Positions 18,872 through 28,886 are shown, numbered from the stretch's first letter. The stretch: DNA of 64,000 bases from Shewanella donghaensis (GCF_007567505.1 NZ_CP041783.1:4712001-4776000); one strand, 5' to 3'. Translations and numbers: made by a program. Notes: generated by a model from the sequence alone, not told the origin.

Positions 18872-19768
18872 GTGAAAAAAGCGACAATAGCTTTTTACCT
18901 TTTGGTCGAGTTCAATTTGAAACCTGCTGCCAGTGTTAACTTATTTTTCTGCCCACTTAAGACGGGATTATTGGATGAAGAAACCGCTTCACTGGTGACA
19001 TCTTGGTTACCTGAAGATGAAACGCTGAAAGTTAATCGCTACATTCAACTCTCTGCTCGTGAACAAGGTTTAATGGTGCGGGGTTACTTGAGGGTTTTGC
19101 TGTCTCGTTTTGCCGATATAAAACCGAATGAATGGGCGTTCGAATATGGTGAAAAAGGTAAACCACGCTTAAGTGAACAGCATTTCAACCAAACAGGATT
19201 ACGCTTTAATCTTAGTCATAGTGGTGATTGGTTATTCGTCGCAATTCATCAGCATGATAATGCCACTGAAAGCACGCATCAATATGAGCAGATTCAATTA
19301 GGCGCTGATATTGAACGTCGCCGTGAAAGCACCAATATTCATTCGATATTAAGTCATTATTTTTCAAAACCAGAAGAAGCAGCATTATTAGCTCTACCAG
19401 AAGCAGAGCATCGAGAGCGGTTCTTTGATTTATGGACCTTAAAAGAGTCATATATTAAAGCGAAAGGCTTAGGGTTATCATTGTCTTTAAAATCATTTTC
19501 GTTTGATTTTAACGCTGTTGAATTACACACTCTCAAGGTGTTAAAAGGTGATGTACTGCAGCTGCAATCTAAGGTATCACTGAGCCTGTTAAATGATGAT
19601 ATAAAAAGATTTGAGTTTGATAGTCAATGGCATTGTTGCTTAGGTCAGCTTGATGAGGCGTATCGCTTTGCGATTAGTTTTCAGGCTGGAAGCGATCAAA
19701 CACCTGACTATATTGCAGAAGAAATTGATTGGGCTGAGCTTATTAAGGCTGTTAAGCCTCATAGCTAA
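18872..19768 (+). CDS. pfaE: 4'-phosphopantetheinyl transferase PfaE
   Basis: Sfp-type phosphopantetheinyl transferase, 298 aa in the longest form. It would transfer 4'-phosphopantetheine from CoA to the six PfaA ACP serines. Signature motifs: LGADIERR (~144-151, Mg-binding) and WTLKESYIKAKGLGLSL (~188-204), plus FNLSHSGDW (~112) typical of the family. The start is uncertain: GTG at 18872 has no clear SD, and TTG at 18917 or a later codon is possible, since the conserved part begins at about NLFFCPLKT. A separate, convergent or nearby pfaE is typical of Shewanella pfa clusters. Confidence 0.93.
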   Translation: MKKATIAFYLLVEFNLKPAASVNLFFCPLKTGLLDEETASLVTSWLPEDETLKVNRYIQLSAREQGLMVRGYLRVLLSRFADIKPNEWAFEYGEKGKPRLSEQHFNQTGLRFNLSHSGDWLFVAIHQHDNATESTHQYEQIQLGADIERRRESTNIHSILSHYFSKPEEAALLALPEAEHRERFFDLWTLKESYIKAKGLGLSLSLKSFSFDFNAVELHTLKVLKGDVLQLQSKVSLSLLNDDIKRFEFDSQWHCCLGQLDEAYRFAISFQAGSDQTPDYIAEEIDWAELIKAVKPHS

Positions 19769-19840
19769 AAGGCTTTTAGTTTTCTATTTATGCTTACCGA
19801 TATATTTATTGTTATTAGCTCTAATGAGTAGAGGCTTATC

Positions 19841-19913
<73 letters not shown>

Positions 19914-19938
19914 TAATAATTATCAGTCACCAGCCATT

Positions 19939-19972
19939 AAAAAAGCCCTTAGTGAATCACTAGGGGCTTTTT
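19939..19972. terminator. Bidirectional terminator between pfaE and icd
   Basis: Stem AGCCCTTAGTG / CACTAGGGGCT (with wobble pairs) flanked by A and T runs on both sides. It serves pfaE on the plus strand and isocitrate dehydrogenase on the minus strand. Confidence 0.9.
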
Positions 19973-19995
19973 GATATCTGTATTGATTGCTTATC

Positions 19996-21006
19996 TTATG
20001 ATAAACGGTCAATCACTGATTGGGTAAAGTCAGTAGTACCATGAGTACCACCTAGGTCGCGCGTAGTGCGATCGCCTTCTTCAATAACAGCGGCTACTGC
20101 AGAGCGGATCATTTCCGCTTTGTCTGCCATACCTAAATATTCAAGCATTTGGATAGAGGCTAGAATCACTGATGTTGGGTTTGCTAGATTTTTACCAGCA
20201 ATATCCGGTGCACTACCGTGTACCGCTTCAAAAATTGCCGCATCTTTACCAATGTTAGCACCAGGCGCCATGCCTAAACCGCCAACAAGACCAGCACAAA
20301 GGTCTGATAAGATATCGCCAAATAAATTGGTCGTCACGATAACGTCGAAGATTTCAGGGCTCATGACCAACTTCATACACGTCGCATCAACAATCATTTC
20401 TTCAGTTTCGATATCTGGGTAACGAGCACTGACTTCACGAGCGACTTTCAAGAATAAACCTGAAGTAGACTTCATGATGTTAGCTTTGTGAACAATGGTT
20501 ACTTTTTTACGGTTTTCTTTACGAGCAAGTTCGTAAGCGAAAGTGGTGATTTGTTCAGCGCCTTGACGAGTAATGATACTTGTCGCTTCAGCTGTTGCGC
20601 CATCGTCAGATACTTTTTGACCTAGGCCAGAATACATACCTTCGGTATTTTCACGAACAGTAATGATATCAATGTTTTCGTAACGTGCTTGAGTCCCTTT
20701 AAATGATACTACAGGACGTACGTTAGCGTATAAGCTGAACTTTTTACGTAGGCTTACGTTAATAGAGGTAAAGCCTTCACCCACAGGAGTGGTTAATGGA
20801 CCTTTAAGCGTAATACGATTTTTTTCGATAAGGTCTAGGGTACGCTGAGGTACTAATTCACCTTGCTTTTCTAATGCGGCTAAACCAGCGTCTGCAAATT
20901 CGTATTCGAAGTTGCAACCCGCTTTGTCGAGAATTTTTAAAGCCGAATCGATAATGCTTGGTCCAATCCCGTCACCTGGGATTACGGTTATAGTACGTTT
21001 TGGCAT
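19996..21006 (-). CDS. NAD-dependent isocitrate dehydrogenase
   Basis: 336 aa enzyme of the isocitrate/isopropylmalate dehydrogenase family, converting isocitrate to 2-oxoglutarate. Motifs: ITVIPGDGIGPSI at the N-terminus; substrate-binding SLRKKFSLYANVRPV; VRENTEGMYSG; NLFGDILSDLCAGLVGGLGMAPGANIG (metal-binding aspartates); and FEAVHGSAPDIAGK, the adenine/cofactor loop, which resembles the NAD-type enzymes. The chosen ATG at 21006 is preceded by AAGGA at the right spacing; an in-frame GTG at 21021 would overlap that SD. It is distinct from the larger monomeric NADP enzyme. Cofactor preference is inferred. Confidence 0.92.
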   Translation of the reverse strand: MPKRTITVIPGDGIGPSIIDSALKILDKAGCNFEYEFADAGLAALEKQGELVPQRTLDLIEKNRITLKGPLTTPVGEGFTSINVSLRKKFSLYANVRPVVSFKGTQARYENIDIITVRENTEGMYSGLGQKVSDDGATAEATSIITRQGAEQITTFAYELARKENRKKVTIVHKANIMKSTSGLFLKVAREVSARYPDIETEEMIVDATCMKLVMSPEIFDVIVTTNLFGDILSDLCAGLVGGLGMAPGANIGKDAAIFEAVHGSAPDIAGKNLANPTSVILASIQMLEYLGMADKAEMIRSAVAAVIEEGDRTTRDLGGTHGTTDFTQSVIDRLS

Positions 21007-21477
21007 GGATAGTCCTTCCACTTAGTGGTTACTGCATTATCCTGTTTGTGTTAACAACACTTTAACAGGACTATTTACTCACGGTTTCGTTGCGGCGCAT
21101 TTTAACGAATTTTGATATTTTTTTACAGTTTTTAGTGAGTTTAATCACGTTTTTTTTGAAATTATTAAGCTAAACCTCAGGTGATTGCTTTAAGATATTC
21201 ACAATAACGTAATTGAAAGATTCAATTGCAGTCATAATTCACCTTTGTATGTTGCTAAAACGTTAATGTGTAGCGTTATTTTGTCTGCATAGCATATTCA
21301 GGTAGAAGATTTTTAACAGACGACTTTGGTCTAAAATTATTTTTTACTAATGATTATTTGGAAATGACTATTCTTCAGTAATGGCTAATAGTAAGAATTC
21401 ATTTCAAAAATGATTCAAGACTATTTTTTACGCTAGAATAGTGCCATTCCGCAAAAATAAATATAACGAGGAAGATT
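21007..21477. other. Intergenic, divergent promoters expected
   Basis: 470 bp between the divergent isocitrate dehydrogenase and S9 peptidase genes. It is AT-rich with T tracts near 21120 and 21150. No RNA gene, operator or coding frame was recognised. Confidence 0.5.
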
Positions 21478-24249
21478 TTGAAGTTACATAAACTTATTCC
21501 TTTGACACTGTTAGCAGTGTCGATGTCAGCTGCGTCAGCTGAACAAATTAAGCCGTTATCACTCGATGACATCATGCATTTTGAAACACTACAAACCCCG
21601 GTTATCTCTGATAACGGCAAGGTGTTAGCTGTAGAAGCTATGCCTGATCGGGGCGATAGTCGTGCATTGGTCAATCAAGTTGCGACTAACAAGCAATATC
21701 AAATAGAAGGCGGTTCTGACGTTAAAGTCAGCAGTAATGGCCTGTTTGTTATCGCTACTATTAAGCCAAGCCTGTTACAACAAGAAACCTTGAAGAAGTC
21801 TGAACTCAGTTCTGGTTTAACGTTATTAAATACTGAAACCGGTAAAAAACAACAGTTTCAGAAAGTAAAAAACGCGGAATTTAGCACCAAAGGTGACTAC
21901 TTAGCGATTTGGTTTGATATTGATGAAAGCGAAACTGATGCTGAAAAGAGCGAAGAGTCAGCCTCTGATGAAAAAATTGCTGAAGCAGATAAAGGCAGTG
22001 GGTTTAAGCTTATTCATTTAGCCAGTGATAAATCACATGATTTTGACAATGTCACTCAATATGCCTTTGACAGACAAGGCCAGCATTTTGCCGTTGCTAT
22101 TAATGATATCTCGGCTAAATCACATGTGATTAAAAAAGTAAATTTAATCAACAATACAATAAAGCAGTTATACAAGTCGGCAGAATTTCAGATTGGCGAA
22201 CTCAGTATTGCTGATGATGGTAAATGGTTAGGGTTTACCGAAGGTAAAGTTGCAGTTAAACGTGATGAACGTGAGTACCAATTGAAACTGGTTAACTTGC
22301 AATCTGACACGGTTAAGGACACACCTCAGGATGTATATTGGACACTTAATCAATATTCTAAAATATTCTTTTCTGAAGATAGCTTAAGACTATTTATTGG
22401 CCGAGTCCCGCAAATTGATAAAATTGTTACGCTAGCTTCAATTGAATCGGAAGACGATTTGTTTGATCAACAAGTCATTACTGGTTTACGTGATTTAAAA
22501 GTCTGGCATGGTGATGACCCAAAGATTAAGCCCCACGAAGTAAAGCAATATGCCAAAGAGCTCAAAAGAACTTATCTGGCGGTTTTACATGTTAATGCTG
22601 ACCGTATTGTACAATTAGCAGATAAAGCCGTTCCTGATGTCCATTACGGCGAACAGCAACGTTATTTATTAGCAACGTCTGATGTGCCATATCAAAAAAT
22701 GATTACGTGGGCAGGTTTCTATCAAGACGTTTATTTAGTGGATTTAAATACCGGCCGTAAAGTTCAAATTCTTACCCAGCATTCATCGGGTGAAATGCCA
22801 ACATTGTCACCGAATGCACGTTTTGTGGCTTATTATCAGCAAGGCGAAGTATTCTTATATGATATTGCTGGAGTGAGAAGACACACATTATCGAAAGATA
22901 TAAATACCAGCTTTGCTGATGAAGATCATGATTATCCAGGTAGTGCACCGAGTTATGGCTTTGGTCCATGGTTAGCCGATGGTTCGGGGATTATTGTTTA
23001 TGACAAGTTTGATACTTGGCAATTCAGTAGCTCATCTTTTGATGGTTTTATGCTCACTGACGGTGAAGGGCGTAAGCATCAGCAACAGTTTAGAATTGCA
23101 GGCCTTTACGAAGAACCTAATGCTCCCGCATCTGTAACACTAGATCAGCAAGTGTTGCTGCACAGTTATAATGAAAAAACCAAAGCAGACGCCTTTTACA
23201 GTGCCGTTATAGGTATACCTGGAATTACATTACAGGTCGATGCAGAAGCTAAACTCAAGGTGCTTGCACGTAGTAAAGATAGCGACACCATCATTTATTC
23301 CAAACAGCGATATGATTTATATCCTGATTTGTATACTTCAAGTGTTAACACGCCTAATGAAGCAACAAAGCAAACTGATTTAGATAGCCAAAAAAACGCA
23401 TTTAATTGGGGCTCCGCTGAATTGGTTAGTTGGTCAGACGCTGATGGCCGTGCCACTGATGGTGTATTGATTAAACCGACCAACTACCAGGAAGGTAAAA
23501 AGTACCCGGTGATGGTGTATTTCTATCGTTTCATGAGCGATCGTTTACATTCATTCCCGCATATGGCAATTAATCATCGTCCTAATTTTGCTTGGTATGC
23601 AGATAACGGCTACGCGGTATTCTTACCCGACATTCGTTTTGAAGTAGGCTACCCAGGAGCATCAGCTGTTAAAGGGTTAACTTCAGGGGTGCAAAAACTG
23701 ATTAATATGGGGATAGCAGATCCTGATGCTGTAGGTATTCAAGGGCACTCTTGGGGTGGTTATCAAACTGCTTTTGCTGTGACTCAAACCAATATCTTTA
23801 AAGCTGCAGTAACAGGTGCTCCAGTGTCAAATATGACCAGTGCTTATAGTGGTATTCGTCATGGTTCAGGTTTAGCGCGTCAGTTCCAGTATGAGACGGG
23901 TCAGAGCAGAATTGCACAAAGCTTGTATCAAGCACCTCAAAAATATATTGAAAACTCACCGGTATTTTATGCTGAACGCATTCAAACACCGATGATGATC
24001 ATGTTTGGTGACAAAGATGATGCGGTGCCTTGGGAACAAGGTGTAGAGCTTTATCTTGCAATGCGCAGAACTGGTAAAGATGTGGTGTTTCTTCAATATG
24101 AGGATGAGCCGCATCATTTGAAAAAGTATCCTAACAAGTTGGATTATACTATTCGTATGAAACAGTACTTCGATCACTACTTAAAAGGCTTACCTGCTCC
24201 GCAGTGGCTTAAAGAGGGTGAAGCCTACAGAGAGTACAGTAAAGACTAG
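21478..24249 (+). CDS. Secreted S9-family prolyl oligopeptidase
   Basis: 923 aa serine peptidase of the prolyl oligopeptidase/acylaminoacyl peptidase type. An N-terminal signal peptide ends near SAASA-EQ (~21-22). A long beta-propeller region (~30-620) includes an acidic low-complexity insert at ~155-175. The C-terminal alpha/beta hydrolase has nucleophile GHSWGGY (~760), acid in FGDKDDAVP (~842) and His in DEPHHLKKYP (~880). Start TTG at 21478 is supported by GAGGAAG just upstream; the hydrophobic signal sequence starts immediately. Probably periplasmic peptide degradation. Substrate unknown. Confidence 0.9.
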   Translation: MKLHKLIPLTLLAVSMSAASAEQIKPLSLDDIMHFETLQTPVISDNGKVLAVEAMPDRGDSRALVNQVATNKQYQIEGGSDVKVSSNGLFVIATIKPSLLQQETLKKSELSSGLTLLNTETGKKQQFQKVKNAEFSTKGDYLAIWFDIDESETDAEKSEESASDEKIAEADKGSGFKLIHLASDKSHDFDNVTQYAFDRQGQHFAVAINDISAKSHVIKKVNLINNTIKQLYKSAEFQIGELSIADDGKWLGFTEGKVAVKRDEREYQLKLVNLQSDTVKDTPQDVYWTLNQYSKIFFSEDSLRLFIGRVPQIDKIVTLASIESEDDLFDQQVITGLRDLKVWHGDDPKIKPHEVKQYAKELKRTYLAVLHVNADRIVQLADKAVPDVHYGEQQRYLLATSDVPYQKMITWAGFYQDVYLVDLNTGRKVQILTQHSSGEMPTLSPNARFVAYYQQGEVFLYDIAGVRRHTLSKDINTSFADEDHDYPGSAPSYGFGPWLADGSGIIVYDKFDTWQFSSSSFDGFMLTDGEGRKHQQQFRIAGLYEEPNAPASVTLDQQVLLHSYNEKTKADAFYSAVIGIPGITLQVDAEAKLKVLARSKDSDTIIYSKQRYDLYPDLYTSSVNTPNEATKQTDLDSQKNAFNWGSAELVSWSDADGRATDGVLIKPTNYQEGKKYPVMVYFYRFMSDRLHSFPHMAINHRPNFAWYADNGYAVFLPDIRFEVGYPGASAVKGLTSGVQKLINMGIADPDAVGIQGHSWGGYQTAFAVTQTNIFKAAVTGAPVSNMTSAYSGIRHGSGLARQFQYETGQSRIAQSLYQAPQKYIENSPVFYAERIQTPMMIMFGDKDDAVPWEQGVELYLAMRRTGKDVVFLQYEDEPHHLKKYPNKLDYTIRMKQYFDHYLKGLPAPQWLKEGEAYREYSKD

Positions 24250-24274
24250 TCTTTGACCTTGTCCAATACGAATA

Positions 24275-24304
24275 AAAAATTCCACATTAATGTGGCATTT
24301 TTAT
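24275..24304. terminator. Bidirectional terminator after the S9 peptidase
   Basis: A short hairpin CCACAT-TA-ATGTGG flanked by an A run on the left and a T run on the right. It lies between the converging S9 peptidase and DUF3192 genes. Confidence 0.75.
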
Positions 24305-24322
24305 CTCTGACTCCTAATACTT

Positions 24323-24802
24323 TTATTGGGAGGTTGATGAGTTGTCATCAAGATTCAATTCTGAAGGTAATGTATTATTGGGTTCTGAAACCGTAATAGG
24401 TTGTGATTGACCTATGATGGCAAGAATAGGGATTTGCAGAAATTGGTCATAGGTTTCTTGTCCCCAAGCAATGAGTTGTCCATCTTTAAATAATAATGGG
24501 GTGCATTCATCTTTGGTGGTTTTACCATCAGAAGCCACATGGTGGGTACGATAAAACATAATTTGAAAACTGCCTTCAGTAGAGGCTTTTGCCTCAGAAA
24601 AATCAGCCCTACCCATTACTTGTCGAATAGATTCTATGGTTTGCCCAATGGTAATTTCACTGAGCATTTTATGATTAAATTCTTGGCGCTCTTGCCAGCT
24701 GCGATCTTCCGGTCTTGTTTCATACACGAAAACAACGATGACAACGAAAATAATATAGCCAACAAACAGTGAGCCAATAATATATGAAATTTTTGATTTC
24801 AT
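24323..24802 (-). CDS. DUF3192-family membrane-anchored protein
   Basis: 159 aa. One N-terminal membrane segment (about residues 6-28, YIIGSLFVGYIIFVVIVVFVY) is followed by a soluble domain with MLSEITIGQTIESIRQVMGRADFSEA, resembling the SmpA/OmlA-like fold of DUF3192. An AAGGA lies 10 nt before the ATG. It is last in a minus-strand group after ppnN and xni (27-bp gap from xni). The function is not known. Confidence 0.8.
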   Translation of the reverse strand: MKSKISYIIGSLFVGYIIFVVIVVFVYETRPEDRSWQERQEFNHKMLSEITIGQTIESIRQVMGRADFSEAKASTEGSFQIMFYRTHHVASDGKTTKDECTPLLFKDGQLIAWGQETYDQFLQIPILAIIGQSQPITVSEPNNTLPSELNLDDNSSTSQ

Positions 24803-24829
24803 TGGTGTTAAGTCCTTTGGCTTGAACAG

Positions 24830-25588
24830 TTAACTTGCGACTCTAAACTGTTTGAGATTGATGTTTAATGGCATATGGCATTGCAGTTGGGCTAATTTAT
24901 AACTCAGCCTTGCCATCTCTTTTCCATCCTGCAGTTTTTGAGCTTGCTTAGCACCAATATTATCAAGTGATTGATATAAGTTTGCGAGTGTTCTGAATTT
25001 ATTTAATAAGTCAGCAGCTGACTTGGGGCCAATACCGGCGATGCCTGGCACCTTGTTACCTGAGTCACCCGCTAAAGCAATAAAATCTAAAATTTGATTT
25101 TGTTGTACGGCAAGCTTTTTCTCAAAGGCTTTAATATCAAAATATTGCTGTTTGAAATGATCCCAAATGACAATGTTGGGGTTCATCAATTGGCCAAAAC
25201 CTTTATCTGTGGATACGATAATGGCTTCACCCTTGGTTTCAGCAATTTTGGTGGCCAACGTCGCAATAACATCATCGGCTTCTGAGGCGGCATCATGGGA
25301 TTGAACATCTTCAAGTGCTAAGGCGGTTTTGATATCTTCAAGTCCTGCTTTTAATGCTGCAGGCATCGGCTTGCGGCCTTTTTTATAGTCAGGGTAGAGT
25401 TTTTTACGCCAGGATTCTTCATCGCCATCCCACACCATAATGGCATGGGTGGGTTGATGGTGTTTGAGCAGTTTTTTGCAAGCAGATTGCGTACGCTCTT
25501 TGACACTGGTGATGTCCGTTTCATCTGGCAACACCGCATGAATACGCCTAACAAGGTTAAGGCCATCGATAATTAATAGTTTATTCAT
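24830..25588 (-). CDS. xni: Flap endonuclease Xni (exonuclease IX homologue)
   Basis: 252 aa, the usual length for Xni/YgdG, a 5'-3' exonuclease-domain protein like the N-terminal domain of DNA polymerase I. Motifs: LLIIDGLNLVRR (first metal Asp), SEADDVIATLA, VSTDKGFGQLM, and the H3TH segment ALAGDSGNKVPGIAGIGPKSAADLL. It acts in DNA replication and repair on flap structures; the physiological role is modest. Its neighbour ppnN (ygdH) is also adjacent to xni (ygdG) in E. coli, which supports both names. Confidence 0.93.
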   Translation of the reverse strand: MNKLLIIDGLNLVRRIHAVLPDETDITSVKERTQSACKKLLKHHQPTHAIMVWDGDEESWRKKLYPDYKKGRKPMPAALKAGLEDIKTALALEDVQSHDAASEADDVIATLATKIAETKGEAIIVSTDKGFGQLMNPNIVIWDHFKQQYFDIKAFEKKLAVQQNQILDFIALAGDSGNKVPGIAGIGPKSAADLLNKFRTLANLYQSLDNIGAKQAQKLQDGKEMARLSYKLAQLQCHMPLNINLKQFRVAS

Positions 25589-25767
25589 GTCATCTTCGTT
25601 TGCTGTAACGCAGCGCTAAGGAGCTGCTGTAGAGGATTATTATATTTTATATTGTTGAGCTTAAACCTTACTGATGTTTTTTAATAGTCGAAATAACAGC
25701 TATTTATGCATAATTGATAATTATGCATAAGCTAACCTCGATAAAATGATTACTGGATAAGGATTTC

Positions 25768-25912
25768 ATTATTCATTGGCGATACGGTAGCAGGGGATAT
25801 ATGCACTCCTTGCTTGCTTCATTATTTATTGTTGATAAGGAGACCGAAATGTATTTAGCCCCGTTTAGTTTGAATATTTATTGTTGCTACGGAAGCTGAG
25901 AAGTATTCACTC
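25768..25912 (-). pseudogene. Two decayed copies of the ppnN 3' end
   Basis: Downstream of ppnN on the same strand, 25768-25830 reads in one frame as AYIPCYRIANE followed by a stop. It closely matches the real ppnN C-terminus EYIPCYRIVNG, and the DNA is also similar (attggcgatacggtagcagg versus attgacgattcggtagcagg). A second, poorer copy covers 25868-25912 (GSEYFSASVA). They look like partial tandem duplications of the gene tail. The rest of 25589-25924 shows nothing recognisable beyond an AT-rich palindrome near 25700-25725. Confidence 0.7.
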
Positions 25913-25924
25913 CCGCAGGTTTGG

Positions 25925-27283
25925 TTATCCATTGACGATTCGGTAGCAGGGAATATATTCACTTCCTGGTAGTTTCATGCGTTGTTGGGATACGAAAGCA
26001 GCGAGCAGTTTATCCATCATTGCCATTAACTTCGCATCACCAGTGATATGAAATGGACCATCTTCAGCGATTAACTTTATGGTGTTACTTTTTACGTTCC
26101 CAGCGACAATGCCTGAGAATGCTCGACGTAAGCTTGCTGCTAGCTCGGCTTTGTTAGGTTGGAAAAACAAATGCAGGTTTTTCATCACTTCATGTGTTGG
26201 TTCAAAAGGTAATTGGAATTCTGGCTCAATTTTTAACGCCCATTGAAATTGATAGGCATCACCCAATTGTTTCCGCATGTCTTTTACTTTTACCATGCCT
26301 TGCTTCATTAACTTTCCTACTTTTTCAGGATCATCAATAACGATTTGGTATTTTGCTTGGGCTTCTACTCCTAATGTAGCAGCGATAAAAGCATCAATTT
26401 CTAAGAAGTAATCTTCACTGACTTTTGGACCCGTTAATATCAGCGGGAAGGGCAGTTGTTCATTGGCGGGGTTGAGTAATATCCCTAATATATACAATAA
26501 TTCTTCAGCGGTGCCTGCACCGCCAGGAAAAATCACAATCCCATGACCTAAACGGACAAAGGCTTCTAAGCGCTTTTCTATGTCAGGTAAAATAACCAAT
26601 TCATTGACTATTTGATTAGGCGGCTCGGCGGCAATAATACTGGGTTCTGTTAATCCGATATATCTGGCATTTTTTATACGTTGTTTAGCATGGCCAATCG
26701 CTGCGCCTTTCATTGGGCCTTCCATTGCGCCAGGGCCACAACCTGTGCAGATATCTAATCCTCTTAGGCCTAATTCATAGCCCACTTCTCGGGTGTATTG
26801 GTACTCAATAGGATTAATGCTGTGTCCGCCCCAACATACAATAACGTTAGGATCTATTTTAGGGGAAATAACGCGGGCATTACGGAGAATGTCAAAGACG
26901 AAATTAGTGATATGACTGGCATTAGTGAGATTGATGTGGGTTAAGTTTTCGTATTTATTATCAATATAAACAATGTCTCTTAGCACCGCGAAAAGGTGCT
27001 CTTGAATACCTGCAATGATTTCACCATCAACAAAAGCTTGCGCTGGTGGGTTGATTAATTCAAGTAATAAGCCGCGTTCGCGTTGGAGTACATTGATATG
27101 AAAATTTGCGTATTGCTCGAATAAGCTTTCGGCATTATCGCTTTGAAGGCCAGATGCTAATACTGCCAATGAGCAGTTGCGAAATAATTGATAAAGTTCA
27201 CTTTTAGAGCTTTGTTTTAGTCGATTAACTTCAAGCTGTGAAAGTTGGTCTAAACTGCCTCTGGGGCTAATTTTTACTATCAT
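25925..27283 (-). CDS. ppnN: Nucleotide 5'-monophosphate nucleosidase PpnN
   Basis: 452 aa, close to the E. coli enzyme. It cleaves purine and pyrimidine nucleoside monophosphates to base and ribose 5-phosphate; the E. coli homologue is controlled by (p)ppGpp. The central LOG-like Rossmann domain shows the signature IVIFPGGAGTAEELLYILGILL and GCGPGAMEGPMKGA. The flanking N- and C-terminal domains match the YgdH architecture. The start is ATG at 27283 with AGGAG six bases upstream; the in-frame TTG two codons earlier is unlikely. It leads the ppnN-xni-DUF3192 group. Confidence 0.93.
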   Translation of the reverse strand: MIVKISPRGSLDQLSQLEVNRLKQSSKSELYQLFRNCSLAVLASGLQSDNAESLFEQYANFHINVLQRERGLLLELINPPAQAFVDGEIIAGIQEHLFAVLRDIVYIDNKYENLTHINLTNASHITNFVFDILRNARVISPKIDPNVIVCWGGHSINPIEYQYTREVGYELGLRGLDICTGCGPGAMEGPMKGAAIGHAKQRIKNARYIGLTEPSIIAAEPPNQIVNELVILPDIEKRLEAFVRLGHGIVIFPGGAGTAEELLYILGILLNPANEQLPFPLILTGPKVSEDYFLEIDAFIAATLGVEAQAKYQIVIDDPEKVGKLMKQGMVKVKDMRKQLGDAYQFQWALKIEPEFQLPFEPTHEVMKNLHLFFQPNKAELAASLRRAFSGIVAGNVKSNTIKLIAEDGPFHITGDAKLMAMMDKLLAAFVSQQRMKLPGSEYIPCYRIVNG

Positions 27284-27329
27284 ATGCAACTCCTAAAAGA
27301 GCGAGTTGCAGTTGATATTAGGCTAATAA

Positions 27330-28886
27330 TTAAATATCGATTACAACTCTATCTCTGCCACTATTTTTGGCTTTATACAGTGCAGCATCGGCGCGTTCAA
27401 AGGTTTCTTCGATACGTTCGTTTTCCATAACTTGTGCTGCACCGATTGACAAAGTAACGGTAATTCTCTGATTTTTAAATTTAAACGGTATATTTTTTAT
27501 TTTTTCTTTTACACGGTTTAACAATAGACCAATATGGTCCTCTGTGACTTCAGGAAGAATTAAAACAAACTCTTCTCCACCATAACGAGCCACAAATTCA
27601 CTTTCTCGTAATGAGTTTTTTAGTGCCATTGAAATCACTTGTAAAGTCTTATCACCTGTACTGTGGCCGAAGTTGTCATTGACTGCTTTAAAGTAATCAA
27701 TATCGGTAACAGCAACCCAAAGTGGCGTATTAAAACGCTTATGGTTTCTGTACTCTTGCTCCATACGGTCTTCTAGCGCCGCGCGATTTGGCAGTTGGGT
27801 CAATGGATCTAACAGGTTTAGCTTCTGATGCTCAAACAACTTTTCTTTATAGTTGTTTGCTTCTTTGGTTATGCATGTAAGTTCTTTACGCATCGAATCT
27901 ACCGATTTACGCAGTAGTGCTTGTTCTCTAGTTTCAAGTGATTCTTTACGGCTTAGGGCGTCTCGAAGCGAGGCAAGTTGCACTGTTAATTCTGCTTTTA
28001 AATCGACGATGTCTAGAGACTCAATAACAATACCATCAGCATTGTCTACCCGAAGGTTTATCTCTTTATTAAGCTGAGACTTAATTTGCTGCGAACGATC
28101 ATTATTATTGGATGTACTGTTAACCACATCTCTTACAGTGCTAATGGCATCATTCAGGGTATAAAGGAAATCCTGTGAAGCGGTTTTTTCTCGGGCGATA
28201 TTGTTGAGTAGTAAGCTCAAAATAGTTTGATATGACTCAAGCAGCGTGTTGAGTTTGATATCACCCATTAGTAATTCTTTCATCACCAATATTTGATCGC
28301 GTTGTTCTTTTCTGAATTCGATTTCAGATATTTTTTGGGCTAACTCTTTTGCTAAAATCAGATGCTGCGGCAGAATGACATGCTCGTCAGTATTAGCAAA
28401 TTTCTGCTGTAAAATTTCTTCGTAAAAGCCAATCACTTGTTCAACTTTTGGAATATATTCCCAAATAGTATGAATCGGTTTATTGAGGTCTTTCTTGAAG
28501 TAGTTTATTTCTTTTTTGAGTTTGTCTGGCGCAGTATCGACTCGTTGAATTTGGCTGATAACCCGCGAAAGGCTATTTCGGCTTTCTTCAAGTTTGGTCA
28601 TGGTAATATTGTACTGACCTTGCAATAACCGCTCAATGCCGACTAATTCAGGTAAAGCTTCATCAATTTGGTCATAGCCTTGCAAATGATGTCTTAATTT
28701 TGCTAGACGGTTATCTAATTCAAGGTTTTGACCTTTACACGCTAGACTTAAATGACCTAGAAATTGAATTAACGTGCGCAATTTTTGATTACGGTCTTCA
28801 TTCGTTTCTTCTAACGCTAATTTTGCCGCGTTAAGCTTCTGTTTTAAAAGTGAAACTTGAGACACTGCCGTTGAAGAATCTTTCAT
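27330..28886 (-). CDS. Diguanylate cyclase (GGDEF) with long coiled-coil N-terminus
   Basis: 518 aa from the ATG at 28886 (AGGAAG upstream). Residues 1-350 are a soluble, helical, Leu/Lys/Glu-rich region without membrane segments. The C-terminal GGDEF domain has LDPLTQLPNRAAL, DIDYFKAVNDNFGHSTGD and RYGGEEF, so it should be catalytically active in making cyclic di-GMP from GTP. The inhibitory I-site position five residues before the signature reads RESE rather than RxxD, so product inhibition may be weak. It is cytoplasmic. The input signal is unknown. Confidence 0.92.
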   Translation of the reverse strand: MKDSSTAVSQVSLLKQKLNAAKLALEETNEDRNQKLRTLIQFLGHLSLACKGQNLELDNRLAKLRHHLQGYDQIDEALPELVGIERLLQGQYNITMTKLEESRNSLSRVISQIQRVDTAPDKLKKEINYFKKDLNKPIHTIWEYIPKVEQVIGFYEEILQQKFANTDEHVILPQHLILAKELAQKISEIEFRKEQRDQILVMKELLMGDIKLNTLLESYQTILSLLLNNIAREKTASQDFLYTLNDAISTVRDVVNSTSNNNDRSQQIKSQLNKEINLRVDNADGIVIESLDIVDLKAELTVQLASLRDALSRKESLETREQALLRKSVDSMRKELTCITKEANNYKEKLFEHQKLNLLDPLTQLPNRAALEDRMEQEYRNHKRFNTPLWVAVTDIDYFKAVNDNFGHSTGDKTLQVISMALKNSLRESEFVARYGGEEFVLILPEVTEDHIGLLLNRVKEKIKNIPFKFKNQRITVTLSIGAAQVMENERIEETFERADAALYKAKNSGRDRVVIDI

